Source of the DNA: Chryseobacterium lactis
GTDB lineage: Bacteria; Bacteroidota; Bacteroidia; Flavobacteriales; Weeksellaceae
DNA length: 64,000 nt
Reading direction: 5' to 3'
NCBI RefSeq assembly: GCF_003815875.1
Contig: NZ_CP033924.1
Span: 4,898,001-4,962,000 of the forward strand
Positions 44,300 to 53,452 of the stretch are shown one piece after another (position 1 is the stretch's first letter; each line of letters opens with the position of its first letter). Position numbers and translations under genes: made by a program. Under the pieces are notes generated by a model. It had not been told where the DNA came from and did no database searches. It worked only from the letters and a program-made list of their open reading frames with translations.

Positions 44300-45334
44300 A
44301 TGAAGGCGAAAATTATTTTCACACTATTCATATGTCTTTCCTGCGTACCACTTTTTTCACAACAAAAAGCAGATTTTCATTTAAAAAAAATAGATAGCAT
44401 TATCTCTGCCTCCACTCCATTACCATTCAATGGTGTTGTATTACTCTCTCAAAATGGAAAGGTACAATACCTGAAATCCAATGGCTATAAAGATTTTGAT
44501 AAGAAAACTCCTTTGAAAACTGATGATCAGTTTGAAATTATGTCTAATTCAAAACAAGTCACTGCTGTTTTAATTTTACAAGCAGCTGAGCAGGGGAAAA
44601 TAAGTCTTCAGACTCCCATTAAAAAGTACTTGCCTTCTCTGACCCAAACCTGGGCCGACACCATCACAATACACCAGCTTTTAAATCATACTCATGGCAT
44701 TACAGATCTAAATAAACCTTCTGCTTTTAAGGCTGGAAGCCAGTTCAAATACGGCAACCTTTCTTATATGCTTCTGGGCGAAATCCTTCATAACACCACC
44801 GGGAAAAGCTTTGCTGAACTGGCCACTTCACTTTTCAAAAAACTGAAAATGGAAAAGACATTTGTATACAACATCAGCAATAATCATTCTCTTGTACCCG
44901 GATATATGAATGAAAACAATCAGTTTAAAAAGGTAGAAAAATCATTTTTAAATGACGACATTCTTCCCGCAGCAGGAGTGATTTCCACAGTACAGGATCT
45001 TGCAAAATGGAATCAGGCATTGTTTAAAGGGCAGCTCCTCTCACCACCATACAAGAAACAGATGCTCACCGCTTCTACAAGCTCTCAACATAATGTTTTT
45101 GGAAAAGAAAATATGGGATTTGGCTATAACGTGAGAATCATCAAAGAATCCGGGCTTGATTATTATGCTGTGACAGGTCTCGGCGATGGTTTCACTTGTC
45201 TCAATGTATATTTTCCATCTGTGGACACCAGTTTGATTGTTCTTGAAAATCAAATGCCCGAAAACAGAGAGTATTGGAGCCTGAAAGAGGCTGCTATAAA
45301 AAATGCAGTACTGAAAATGATTACTTCAAAATAG
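44300..45334 (+). CDS. Beta-lactamase-family (class C/DD-peptidase-like) serine hydrolase
   Basis: A 344-residue exported hydrolase with a signal peptide ending near LFSQQ. The SxxK motif is SNSK (Ser82, Lys85), the YxN motif is YGN (Tyr151), and the LLNHTHGI segment is typical of the class C beta-lactamase/esterase group. Members act as D-amino-acid peptidases, esterases or beta-lactamase-like enzymes in the periplasm; the substrate cannot be assigned. Its 3' end overlaps the convergent acyltransferase gene by 14 bases. Confidence 0.88.
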   Translation: MKAKIIFTLFICLSCVPLFSQQKADFHLKKIDSIISASTPLPFNGVVLLSQNGKVQYLKSNGYKDFDKKTPLKTDDQFEIMSNSKQVTAVLILQAAEQGKISLQTPIKKYLPSLTQTWADTITIHQLLNHTHGITDLNKPSAFKAGSQFKYGNLSYMLLGEILHNTTGKSFAELATSLFKKLKMEKTFVYNISNNHSLVPGYMNENNQFKKVEKSFLNDDILPAAGVISTVQDLAKWNQALFKGQLLSPPYKKQMLTASTSSQHNVFGKENMGFGYNVRIIKESGLDYYAVTGLGDGFTCLNVYFPSVDTSLIVLENQMPENREYWSLKEAAIKNAVLKMITSK

Positions 45335-46445
45335 AAGATACTTCTACCATCTTATTTTTTATTTTTAAAAATCTTTTTTCAATAATAAACCTGTAAAATA
45401 CTCCGCCTCCGACACAAAATAACAGACAAAGAAAAAAGCTTATAGTATCTGATGTTTCAATATTCACAGAGTCCATAGCTTTCTGGAGCATATGAATAAT
45501 TCCTTTGTGGGAAAGATAAATGGCATACGATAAAGAAGCCACCTGTGTCGTTATATAAGATGTTGACCGCGAAAGAAAAGAAGATGCGGAAACCGCTGAC
45601 ATAACAATAATTCCATAGCTTACTGCTACCAGCGTAAAACCGAAAATGGAAGCTCCTTGTGAGGCTTGTTCATTGCAGATCCAGAATGACATTCCCAACA
45701 ACAGTATTCCCAGCAGAAATAACCTGTTCCCATTATGATGTACTATACTTTCAAACCTAGCGGAATACTGCATCAAATAACCGATCAGAACCCCGATTCC
45801 CAGGCCATCCAGTCTGGTATGGGTAGGATAATAGATGTTCATGTACCACGACCGCCAGAATTCCAGCGAGTTATTATCAGCTGAAGCTAACAATGTATTC
45901 CATGTGATGAACCGGGCAGCAAGGGAAAGGATAACAACAAATGCGATTAAAACCGGAAGATATCTGAAAAATCTGGTCCTCATCAAAATCAGCAGAAGCA
46001 AAGGAAGAAAAAGATAAAACTGTTCTTCAATACATAATGACCAGGCGTGGGAAAAAGTTCCCCGATCAATAACATTCAATCCATAATTCTGGGTAAAAGT
46101 AACAAATTTCCATACCGAAGGAAGTGCCTCTCTTTCCCTGAAAAAAGGAAATGTAAAGTACAGGAAAAGCGTAAAAGCGTAAGGAGGAATAATTCTGAAA
46201 AAACGCTTGATATAAAAGGTTTTTAAACTAATAGCTTCCCTGTTTTTTAATTCTTTAAACAATTGATTCGAAATCAAAAAACCACTCAGCACAAAAAAGA
46301 GATCAACTCCCGTCCAGCCAAACCTTCCTACACTGTCAATCCAGTCAGGATGCTTAAAAGCACGGTAATGATATAATAAAACCAGCATAATAGCCGCAGC
46401 CCGCAGATGATCTAATCCGTAAAACCTTTCAGAACGTTGCTCCAT
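45321..46445 (-). CDS. Acyltransferase family 3 (OafA/YrhL-like) membrane protein
   Basis: A 374-residue polytopic inner-membrane protein with about ten helices. It begins with the family signature FYGLDHLRAAAIMLVLLYHY (with the essential His and Arg region), then GRFGWTGVDLFFVLSGFLIS, IKRFFRIIPPYAFT and WSLCIEEQFYLFLP. These enzymes O-acylate extracellular sugars or lipids using acyl donors from the cytoplasm. No glycan synthesis genes are adjacent, so the acceptor is unknown. It converges on the serine hydrolase gene. Confidence 0.9.
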   Translation of the reverse strand: MEQRSERFYGLDHLRAAAIMLVLLYHYRAFKHPDWIDSVGRFGWTGVDLFFVLSGFLISNQLFKELKNREAISLKTFYIKRFFRIIPPYAFTLFLYFTFPFFREREALPSVWKFVTFTQNYGLNVIDRGTFSHAWSLCIEEQFYLFLPLLLLILMRTRFFRYLPVLIAFVVILSLAARFITWNTLLASADNNSLEFWRSWYMNIYYPTHTRLDGLGIGVLIGYLMQYSARFESIVHHNGNRLFLLGILLLGMSFWICNEQASQGASIFGFTLVAVSYGIIVMSAVSASSFLSRSTSYITTQVASLSYAIYLSHKGIIHMLQKAMDSVNIETSDTISFFLCLLFCVGGGVFYRFIIEKRFLKIKNKMVEVSSILK

Positions 46446-46631
46446 ATTTTTTTAGTGCAAATCTTGTTAAATTCCTGAGTTTTTTTGAACATCAGACTTA
46501 GAAAGCAGCTTATTACCTATCAATAGTTAAACAGGTCGTCTGTGGTTCAAATACCGACATTTGTCATTATTTTACCACCTTTTACATACTTCCGCCCGTT
46601 CTCCTCTCGGTTTTTTATATTTTTGAAGATT

Positions 46632-47693
46632 ATGAAAATCAAAGCAGACATTTCTTTCAGGCAGAATTTCTATTTCCAGCTTTTCTTTTGGATTGCTTTA
46701 TTTTTATTTGGTACGGCGAGAACTTATGGAGAATATGAAGGCGGGTTATATAAAGAATCTGTCATTTATAACTTCTGTCACTGGATTTTTCAGATTATAG
46801 GAGCCAATTTTATTTACTATATTCTTATCCGTCATTTTTTCGATCGAAAAAAATATCTTGAATTTTCATTATATCTGCTTCTCAGTCTCTATTTCATTTC
46901 GGTTATCAACAGAATTTTTATTGTTTATGTGGCCGAACCGTTTTTTATGAATGAGGTAAAAGACAGCTTTTTCAGTATTTTTACAGATATCAGATACCTT
47001 TTATTTCACTACACTTTCCCCCTTATCAGTGGAGCTTTTATCTTTATTTCCATCCTGTTTATTATCAGGTATAAAGATGAAAAAGAAAATACAATCCGGC
47101 TGCAGAAAGAAAAATCAGACCTCGAATTAAAATCGCTTAAAGCCCAGCTCCATCCACATTTTTTGTTTAATACATTGAATAACATCTATTCCCTTTCACT
47201 CACTAATTCTGATAAAACTTCACAATCCATCAGCCAGCTTTCTGATATTTTGGATTATAGTTTATACAAGGGACAGAAAAAATGGGTTTCCGTATCTGAA
47301 GAACTCAGCATTATTGACGATTATATAGCCTTGGAAAGTCTCAGGTATTATGATGAAAGACTGAAAATTAACAAAAAATATGAATTACATTCTTCCAATA
47401 CCATTCCGCCACTACTCTATCTGACCTTGGTAGAAAATGCCTTCAAACATGGTGCAGGGAAAAATTCCGGCCTTACGGAAATCAATATCCAGGTGGAAAC
47501 GAATCACAGACATTCCGTCTTTAGCATTGAAAATACCTCCACAGGAGATCAGGATACTCATGAACAGGGAATCGGGCTACAGAATATAAAAAAACAACTG
47601 CACTACCATTATCAGCATGATTTTTCCTGCCAAATCTCACAGGAAAACAATATTTTTAAAGTTGAAATAACCACTCCTTCACAATATGATTAA
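46632..47693 (+). CDS. LytS/YehU-type sensor histidine kinase
   Basis: A kinase of 353 residues with four predicted N-terminal membrane helices, a short coiled coil (EKENTIRLQKEKSDLELKSL) and the His_kinase dimerisation motif LHPHFLFNTLNN, with the phospho-acceptor His at about 176. The ATPase part has ENAFKHGAGKNSG and GIGLQNIKKQL. I chose ATG 46632 (MKIKADISFRQN); a GTG at 46542 in the same frame would add 30 unusual residues. The stop overlaps the response-regulator start by 8 bases, so the pair is coupled. Confidence 0.92.
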   Translation: MKIKADISFRQNFYFQLFFWIALFLFGTARTYGEYEGGLYKESVIYNFCHWIFQIIGANFIYYILIRHFFDRKKYLEFSLYLLLSLYFISVINRIFIVYVAEPFFMNEVKDSFFSIFTDIRYLLFHYTFPLISGAFIFISILFIIRYKDEKENTIRLQKEKSDLELKSLKAQLHPHFLFNTLNNIYSLSLTNSDKTSQSISQLSDILDYSLYKGQKKWVSVSEELSIIDDYIALESLRYYDERLKINKKYELHSSNTIPPLLYLTLVENAFKHGAGKNSGLTEINIQVETNHRHSVFSIENTSTGDQDTHEQGIGLQNIKKQLHYHYQHDFSCQISQENNIFKVEITTPSQYD

Positions 47694-48381
47694 TTGTATC
47701 ATTGTAGATGACGAACCTCTGGCAACGGCACTATTGGAGAATCATATCTCCAAAATAGATCATTTAAAACTGGTTGCCAAAGCAGAAACTGCCATGGCGG
47801 CCTATAAAATCCTTCAGAATCATCCGGTAGATCTGATGTTCCTTGATATTGAAATGCCCCATTTAAACGGAATTGATTTCCTAAAGTCACTTCCACAAAA
47901 ACCAAAAACTATTTTCACCACTGCTTATCGCGATTTCGCTATCGAAGGATTTGAATTGGAAGCGGTAGATTATTTGTTGAAACCTGTTACGTTTGAACGT
48001 TTCTTTAAAGCGGTGGAGCGGGTCTTGAGAAACAATACAGATTCACTGGAAAATTTTATCCTGATCAGGGCAGAAGGAATGCACCGGAAACTTATCCTTT
48101 CTCAGATTATTTATATTGAAAGTCAGGGAAATGATGTTAAAATAGTTTTGAAGACTCATGAAAGCTTTATTTCTAAGAGTAAAATTACTGATCTGGAAGC
48201 GGTATTAGCGTCGAGAGGATTTATAAGAATCCACCGGTCTTTTATCATCAATCCTGAATTCGTTACGGCATTCAACAATAATGAGGTACATCTCGGCAGT
48301 TATCAAATTCCGGTTGGAAGAAGCTATAAGCACGAGTTTGACACTTTCGTTTCCAATGTTTCAAAGAATAAGTTGTTATAA
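47686..48381 (+). CDS. LytTR-type response regulator
   Basis: A 231-residue response regulator. The receiver domain (1-120) shows VDDEP, the phospho-acceptor Asp54 in FLDIEMP, the TTAYRDFAIEGFELEAVDYL segment and the conserved Lys in LLKP. The LytTR DNA-binding domain (about 132-228) has ESQGNDVKIV and RIHRSFIIN. It pairs with the overlapping histidine kinase. Such pairs in Bacteroidetes often control neighbouring or envelope genes, but no target is evident here. Confidence 0.94.
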   Translation: MINCIIVDDEPLATALLENHISKIDHLKLVAKAETAMAAYKILQNHPVDLMFLDIEMPHLNGIDFLKSLPQKPKTIFTTAYRDFAIEGFELEAVDYLLKPVTFERFFKAVERVLRNNTDSLENFILIRAEGMHRKLILSQIIYIESQGNDVKIVLKTHESFISKSKITDLEAVLASRGFIRIHRSFIINPEFVTAFNNNEVHLGSYQIPVGRSYKHEFDTFVSNVSKNKLL

Positions 48382-48690
48382 GTTTAATTTTAATATTTTT
48401 TTAAACCAAACTTTCAAAAAACACATATATAACATTGTTTTTCAACAGATTAAAATTCAATTGTATTTAAAATTTATTCAATCAGGTGGCAAAGAATAAT
48501 TTTCATTAAAATGTAATAAACGGATGATTTACACTCTATTGAGCCTTCGGTAAAGAGCTCTTCATCGACAGGATCTTCTTAACAATATTAAAAAAAAGTA
48601 TTACTTTTGTTTGAACTAATAAAATTGCTTTTTAGCTTTTTTATGAGTAAGTTTATGGGTACCAATTTATAAAACATTAAAATTCATTCC
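48382..48690. other. Intergenic region, candidate -7 element only
   Basis: 309 bases with AT-rich sequence. TACTTTTG at 48602-48609 fits the -7 consensus and could serve the small secreted protein gene starting at 48691, though no TTG is at the right distance. Nothing else is recognised. Confidence 0.35.
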
Positions 48691-49233
48691 ATGAGAAAAA
48701 TAATTCTACTTATTACATGTATGTTCGGTATTTCTGTTTTCTCACAGATTAAAGTGTTGAAAAATGAAAGCTTGGTGGAAATTGGTAAAGATAATTCCGT
48801 AGGTTTATATAAAAAAGAAGATAAATATACGATCAATTACCAGGATCTGAATACCAGCAACCTGAATACGATCAGAGCTTTTTCATTTCAAAACCTGAAT
48901 AATGATGTTTCAGGCTTGTATAAGCTTATCCTGGATGGCTTTATAACAGCTCCTGAGGAGAATATTGTATTGGAGCTTCCTAATGATATCATAGAACTTC
49001 ATTATGAAAAAAACTATGGCCAGCCGACGGTACAGTTTATTCAGTATATCAACAAAAACCGAAAATATGTAGGAAAATCCCAGTTTTTAACTCAAAAACA
49101 GGTTGAAAAAGTTTTTGGACGAACAAATGGTAAGTATTCGATGTACGACAAACCTGCTGCTACGAACCATCCTACGAAGGGCTCTACCACAAATCCTGCC
49201 TCAGGCGGAGGAAGTAAAAAATCAAGAAAATAA
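48691..49233 (+). CDS. Small secreted protein of unknown function
   Basis: A 180-residue protein with a signal peptide (MRKIILLITCMFGISVFSQ). The mature part is a compact alpha/beta domain of about 130 residues with no motif I recognise, followed by a Pro/Thr/Gly/Ser-rich low-complexity tail that ends in a basic GGGSKKSRK. The tail could be flexible or surface-exposed. It is a single-gene unit with its own terminator. Confidence 0.7.
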   Translation: MRKIILLITCMFGISVFSQIKVLKNESLVEIGKDNSVGLYKKEDKYTINYQDLNTSNLNTIRAFSFQNLNNDVSGLYKLILDGFITAPEENIVLELPNDIIELHYEKNYGQPTVQFIQYINKNRKYVGKSQFLTQKQVEKVFGRTNGKYSMYDKPAATNHPTKGSTTNPASGGGSKKSRK

Positions 49234-49254
49234 TTATAATTCATAAATATTGCG

Positions 49255-49285
49255 AAACTCATTCTCCAGGATGAGTTTTTTTATT
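49255..49285 (+). terminator. Terminator after the small secreted protein gene
   Basis: An 8-bp stem (AAACTCAT with ATGAGTTT, about 49255-49278) and a T-rich tail, about 20 bases past the stop. Confidence 0.75.
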
Positions 49286-49313
49286 TTATTTTTGCAAAAA
49301 GACATTCAACATT

Positions 49314-50018
49314 ATGCCGCTTCAGATAATCAATTTAACTAAAAAATTTGGTGAGCAAACAGCCCTTAACAACATCAATATCTCAATTGACAAAAATGAA
49401 ATCATTGGCCTGCTGGGACCGAATGGTGCAGGAAAATCGACGTTGATGAAATCTATTGTGGGTGCATTGAAAATTGATCAGGGTGAGATTATCTTTAACG
49501 GAATGAATATTTCCAGCCATGAGATCGAAAGCAAGAAAAAAATAGGGTTCCTGCCTGAGAACAATCCCCTTTATCTGGAAATGTATGTAAAAGAGTATCT
49601 TCAGTTTGTTGCCAATATCCACAAAATCCCGGAATCCAGAGTAGACGAAGTAATTGAATTAGTTGGAATCACACCGGAAAAATCAAAAAAGATAGGACAA
49701 CTGTCAAAAGGTTATAAACAACGTGTTGGACTGGCACAAGCTATTATCCATCAGCCGGATCTTCTGATTCTGGATGAGCCAACGAACGGATTGGATCCTA
49801 ACCAAATTATCGAAATACGAAATGTGGTGAAAGAGATTGGTCAGCAAAAGACGGTTTTACTGTCTACGCACATTATGCAGGAGGTGGAAGCACTGTGTTC
49901 CAGAGTCATTCTTATTCATCAGGGAAACATCCTTCAGGATTGCCCTATTGATGAGTTTAAAGGAAGATTTGACAGCCTGGAAGAGGCTTTCGCAAGTTAT
50001 ACGGCAATTTATAAGTAA
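49314..50018 (+). CDS. ABC transporter ATP-binding protein (GldA/CcmA-like)
   Basis: A 234-residue ABC ATPase with Walker A GPNGAGKST (35-43), signature LSKGYKQR, Walker B LLILDEPTNGLDPN and the switch histidine in LSTHIM. It resembles the ATPases of the gliding-related GldA/multidrug type that pair with ABC-2 permeases, but at 234 residues it lacks the C-terminal extension of GldA proteins, which are about 300 residues. No permease gene is beside it. The exact exporter partner is therefore unknown. Confidence 0.88.
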   Translation: MPLQIINLTKKFGEQTALNNINISIDKNEIIGLLGPNGAGKSTLMKSIVGALKIDQGEIIFNGMNISSHEIESKKKIGFLPENNPLYLEMYVKEYLQFVANIHKIPESRVDEVIELVGITPEKSKKIGQLSKGYKQRVGLAQAIIHQPDLLILDEPTNGLDPNQIIEIRNVVKEIGQQKTVLLSTHIMQEVEALCSRVILIHQGNILQDCPIDEFKGRFDSLEEAFASYTAIYK

Positions 50019-50219
50019 AGGGCCTACAAGCTTTTAAAATATATTATTGAGATTTCTACGGAATGACAAAATTGGTTAATAATATTCCATTTGTTATTCT
50101 GTGGAAATCTTAATTTTTATTTAATAGCCCGGGACTTGTCATATGATGTTAAAAAGTACCACCTACAATGGCTTCATATTTGATGGAATCTGAAAAGTTA
50201 ACCAATAACCAAAAATCAT

Positions 50220-50660
50220 ATGATTAAGCATCTATTATTAGGAACTTTCTGCCTGGCTCAGTTTTCTTTCGCTTATGCAAAAGAGGTTCCATCAGATTCA
50301 AAAGTTCACCCTGCGATCACCTCTTCTACTCTTCAAAAAGTACCGAAGACCGTTATTATCAAAACTAAAAAATTTAAGATAAGAATCGATAAGCAGCCTA
50401 ATGGTAAATATCTGTACCAATCCTGGAATGCCAACGCTAAAATCACTGCCAAACCAAGCATGATTATCAGTGACGGAGAGTTGATTCCTGATGGAACGGG
50501 AGGTAATTATTATATCCAGTTCAGTAATGAAGGCCATACCTACCAGATCTGGAGAAATTATCTGACAGATTCTGCAAAAAAAGCACCTTACACCCTGACT
50601 GTTAGTGACAGCAACGACCAGGAAATTGTGCGTCAGGACGGATATGTCGTTAAAAACTAG
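50220..50660 (+). CDS. Small secreted protein of unknown function
   Basis: A 146-residue protein with a signal peptide (LLLGTFCLAQFSFAYAKE). The mature part looks all-beta (repeated short hydrophobic strands, e.g. TVIIKTKKFKIRID, NYYIQFSNEGHTYQIWRN) and has no catalytic motif. It is probably a periplasmic or surface protein. It ends at a terminator shared with the patatin gene on the other strand. Confidence 0.7.
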   Translation: MIKHLLLGTFCLAQFSFAYAKEVPSDSKVHPAITSSTLQKVPKTVIIKTKKFKIRIDKQPNGKYLYQSWNANAKITAKPSMIISDGELIPDGTGGNYYIQFSNEGHTYQIWRNYLTDSAKKAPYTLTVSDSNDQEIVRQDGYVVKN

Positions 50661-50748
50661 TTTGAAAAGAGAGGAAACGGAAAACAGTCAATTACTATAA
50701 AGCAATGATTGGTTGATCAGATTAAACTTTCCGATTATAAAAAAATAC

Positions 50749-50775
50749 AATCCTGTAGTGATACAGGATTTTTTT
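50749..50775. terminator. Bidirectional terminator between secreted protein and patatin genes
   Basis: A 9-bp stem (AATCCTGTA at 50749-50757 with TACAGGATT at 50762-50770), loop GTGA, then a T-run. It touches the 3' end of the convergent patatin gene. Confidence 0.82.
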
Positions 50776-51574
50776 ATGTTCCGGATTGTTTCAATTCTGT
50801 GATAAAATGACTGGATTCATAGCTTTCTTTTGCAGCTTCATACCCAATATTAAAAATTTGTTCCAGCCGGTCTTTTCGTCGTTCAAAAGTTCCAAAAGCA
50901 GATAGTTTTTGAGAAGAGATAAACCAGTCGCAGTAGTCAAATTTCACTTTTTCGATTCTGTAGGAAAGGAGATCATATGAACGGGAAACGATTGCTTTAA
51001 TCGAATTGAGATCTTCAATTTTAGCTTCGTTGGGTGGTGAAACAAATACCCCGATCAGCTTATCACAATCATCGCGGATAATATCTGCGGGAAAATTATT
51101 TAAAACACCGCCGTCACAATACATTTTCTCATCAATAAGATAAGGCGTCGTAATCCCCGGAATGGAACATGAAGCAATAATAGCATCCACAATTTCAAAA
51201 TCCTTATCAAAAATCGCCTGGGTTCCCGCCACCAGTTCTGTAGCGACAATTCTGACATCAATGTCCAGATCACCCAATTTCATCTCATGAAAAATCGGCT
51301 TAAGATAATTTCTGAAAATAATAGAAGACACCAATCCCGGCTGATTAAAGGTGAAATGCTTCCAGTTGAAAAAATATACGGAATTAAAAAACTCCAGAAT
51401 CTCTTCAGGAGTCTTTCCTATAGCGTGTAAACATCCTACAATTGATCCGGCACTACAGCAGGAAAGAATGTCTGTCTTTATGTCTTTTTCTTTCAAGAAT
51501 TTTAATACCCCTGCATGAGCGATTCCTTTGGTACCACCTCCTGATAAAACAAGCCCTACTTTTTCAAAATTCAT
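50774..51574 (-). CDS. Patatin-like phospholipase
   Basis: A 266-residue patatin-fold hydrolase with the oxyanion loop SGGGTKGIAHAGVL, the nucleophile Ser41 in SCCSAGSIVG, and the catalytic Asp in YCDGGVLNNFP. The nucleophile motif is usually GxSxG; here the first Gly is Cys, an uncommon variant, while the Ser-Asp dyad is intact. Such enzymes cleave acyl esters of phospholipids. No signal peptide, so it is probably cytoplasmic or membrane-associated. Confidence 0.9.
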   Translation of the reverse strand: MNFEKVGLVLSGGGTKGIAHAGVLKFLKEKDIKTDILSCCSAGSIVGCLHAIGKTPEEILEFFNSVYFFNWKHFTFNQPGLVSSIIFRNYLKPIFHEMKLGDLDIDVRIVATELVAGTQAIFDKDFEIVDAIIASCSIPGITTPYLIDEKMYCDGGVLNNFPADIIRDDCDKLIGVFVSPPNEAKIEDLNSIKAIVSRSYDLLSYRIEKVKFDYCDWFISSQKLSAFGTFERRKDRLEQIFNIGYEAAKESYESSHFITELKQSGT

Positions 51575-51708
51575 AGAATAAATGTAAGCAATCGCCGGGA
51601 GATAATTGGATTAATTTTTATAAATGTGTTGATTTTAAAATTATTTTAACAGAAAACGATTAGATAGGCTAAGATATTATCAAGACACAAAGATATGGAG
51701 GAAATAAA

Positions 51709-51739
51709 AACCTAACAGGTTTTTGAAACCTGTCAGGTT
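51709..51739. repeat. REP-like palindromic hairpin
   Basis: A 14-base arm (AACCTAACAGGTTT at 51709-51722) pairs with AAACCTGTCAGGTT at 51726-51739 around a TTG loop, with one mismatch. Compact palindromes of this AACCT-ACAGGTTT type occur dispersed between genes in Flavobacteriia. There is only one copy in this window, so its repeat status is inferred. Confidence 0.55.
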
Positions 51740-51783
51740 TAATAGTTTCCTATTGATGGCTTAGATTTTCCATCAGTATCAAA

Positions 51784-51813
51784 TAAAAAAAGCCCAGATA
51801 AATCTGAGCTTTT
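51784..51813 (-). terminator. Terminator after the dihydrolipoyl dehydrogenase gene
   Basis: On the minus strand AAAGCTCAG pairs with CTGGGCTTT (one G-T pair; 51789-51812) followed by a run of T. It lies about 23 bases past the stop. Confidence 0.8.
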
Positions 51814-51835
51814 ATATGTATACTAAAATAATTGA

Positions 51836-53224
51836 TTAGATGTGAATCACCTCACCATAAGCAGCTGCAGCAGCCTCCATGATGGCTTCAGAAACTGTAG
51901 GGTGCGGGTGGATAGACTTGATAATCTCATGACCTGTTGTTTCAAGTTTTCTGGCAACAACAGCTTCAGCAACCATATCCGTAACGCCTTCACCGATCAT
52001 GTGGCATCCTAACCACTCACCATATTTAGCATCGAAAATTACTTTGATGAAACCATCTGTATTTCCGTTTGCAGTTGCTTTACCACTTGCAGAAAGAGGG
52101 AATTTACCTACTTTGATTTCATATCCTTTTTCTTTAGCCTGCTTTTCTGTAAGACCTACAGAAGCTACTTCAGGGTGACAGTATGTACATCCAGGGATAT
52201 TGCCATAGTCGATTTTCTCAACGTGCATTCCTTTGATTTTCTCAACACAAGTGATTCCTTCTGCAGAAGCTACGTGAGCTAATGCCTGAGTTGGGATAAG
52301 GTCACCAATTGCATAGTAACCAGGTACTGACGTTTCATACCATTCGTTGACCAATACTCTTCCTTTATCTGTCTGGATTCCTACTTCTTCTAAACCGATA
52401 TTTTCGATGTTTGCAGCAATACCTACAGCAGATAATAAGATATCAGCTTCTAAAGTAATGTTTCCGTTAGCCGTTTTAACATTCGCTTTTACTCCTTCTC
52501 CTGAAGTATCAACGCTTTCTACAGAAGCATTTGTCATAATTTCGATACCTGATTTTTTCAGAGATTTCTCCAGGTGCTTAGAGATTTCTTCGTCTTCTAC
52601 AGGAACGATGTTTGGCATAAATTCTACAACAGTCACTTTTGTTCCCATTGTATTATAGAAATCGGCAAATTCTACTCCGATAGCTCCTGAACCTACAACG
52701 ATCATAGATTTAGGTTGCTCAGGAAGAGATAATGCCTGTCTGTATCCGATTACTTTTTTACCATCTTGCGGTAAGTTTGGTAATTCTCTTGAACGAGCTC
52801 CTGTAGCAATGATAATGTGGTTCCCCGCATATTCAGTTACTTTACCGTCTTTATCGGTTACAGAAACTTTTTTCCCTTTTTGTACTGTAGCAGTACCAAG
52901 AATTACGTCAATCTTATTCTTTTTCATTAAGAATTCGATTCCTTTGCTCATTTTGTTGGCTACACCACGGCTTCTCTGAATAACATTAGGAAACTCAAAG
53001 CTGGCCTCCACTTTATTCAAACCATAATCTTCAGCATGGTTGATATAATGAAAAACCTGAGCCGATTTCAATAAAGCTTTCGTTGGAATACATCCCCAGT
53101 TAAGACAGATTCCTCCTAAGTTTTCTTTCTCGATAATTGCGGTTTTGAAACCCAATTGTGCTGCTCTGATCGCAGTAACATATCCACCAGGACCACTTCC
53201 AATGACAATAATATCGTAATTCAT
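51836..53224 (-). CDS. lpdA: Dihydrolipoyl dehydrogenase (E3)
   Basis: A 462-residue flavoprotein disulfide oxidoreductase that re-oxidises dihydrolipoamide in 2-oxoacid dehydrogenase and glycine-cleavage complexes, giving NADH. The FAD site is IGSGPGGYVTAIRAAQLG, the redox disulfide GGICLNWGCIPTK (Cys40, Cys45), the NAD site VGSGAIGVEFADF, and the C-terminal active-site His-Glu pair is in IHPHPTVSEAIMEA. Full length. It is a lone gene here, with no E1 or E2 genes beside it. Confidence 0.96.
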   Translation of the reverse strand: MNYDIIVIGSGPGGYVTAIRAAQLGFKTAIIEKENLGGICLNWGCIPTKALLKSAQVFHYINHAEDYGLNKVEASFEFPNVIQRSRGVANKMSKGIEFLMKKNKIDVILGTATVQKGKKVSVTDKDGKVTEYAGNHIIIATGARSRELPNLPQDGKKVIGYRQALSLPEQPKSMIVVGSGAIGVEFADFYNTMGTKVTVVEFMPNIVPVEDEEISKHLEKSLKKSGIEIMTNASVESVDTSGEGVKANVKTANGNITLEADILLSAVGIAANIENIGLEEVGIQTDKGRVLVNEWYETSVPGYYAIGDLIPTQALAHVASAEGITCVEKIKGMHVEKIDYGNIPGCTYCHPEVASVGLTEKQAKEKGYEIKVGKFPLSASGKATANGNTDGFIKVIFDAKYGEWLGCHMIGEGVTDMVAEAVVARKLETTGHEIIKSIHPHPTVSEAIMEAAAAAYGEVIHI

Positions 53225-53332
53225 TACTTTAAAAATTTTTATGCGAATTTAAGGAAAAATATTGGATGTTATCTATTTCTGTAGAGTGATCTAAAAATGC
53301 ATCAATAAGACTGGTTTCATTCAATTTTAAAC

Positions 53333-53363
53333 AAAAAAAGAGAACACAAAACGCATTCTCTTT
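53333..53363 (-). terminator. Terminator after the small exported basic protein gene
   Basis: AAAGAGAA (53337-53344) pairs with TTCTCTTT (53356-53363); on the minus strand a T-run follows. It lies about 90 bases past the gene. Confidence 0.6.
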
Positions 53364-53452
53364 CAATATATTTTATTTTTAATTGAAAACTTTTCAAAAT
53401 GAAAAAATATAAAAATAGTTCTTCCTATTTCAATAAACGTAAGAAATCTCTG

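Noticed and set aside
46542..46631. GTG start that would extend the histidine kinase by 30 residues
   Set aside because: The added part is Pro/Phe-rich and precedes a well-placed ATG (46632) that begins a normal kinase N-terminus.
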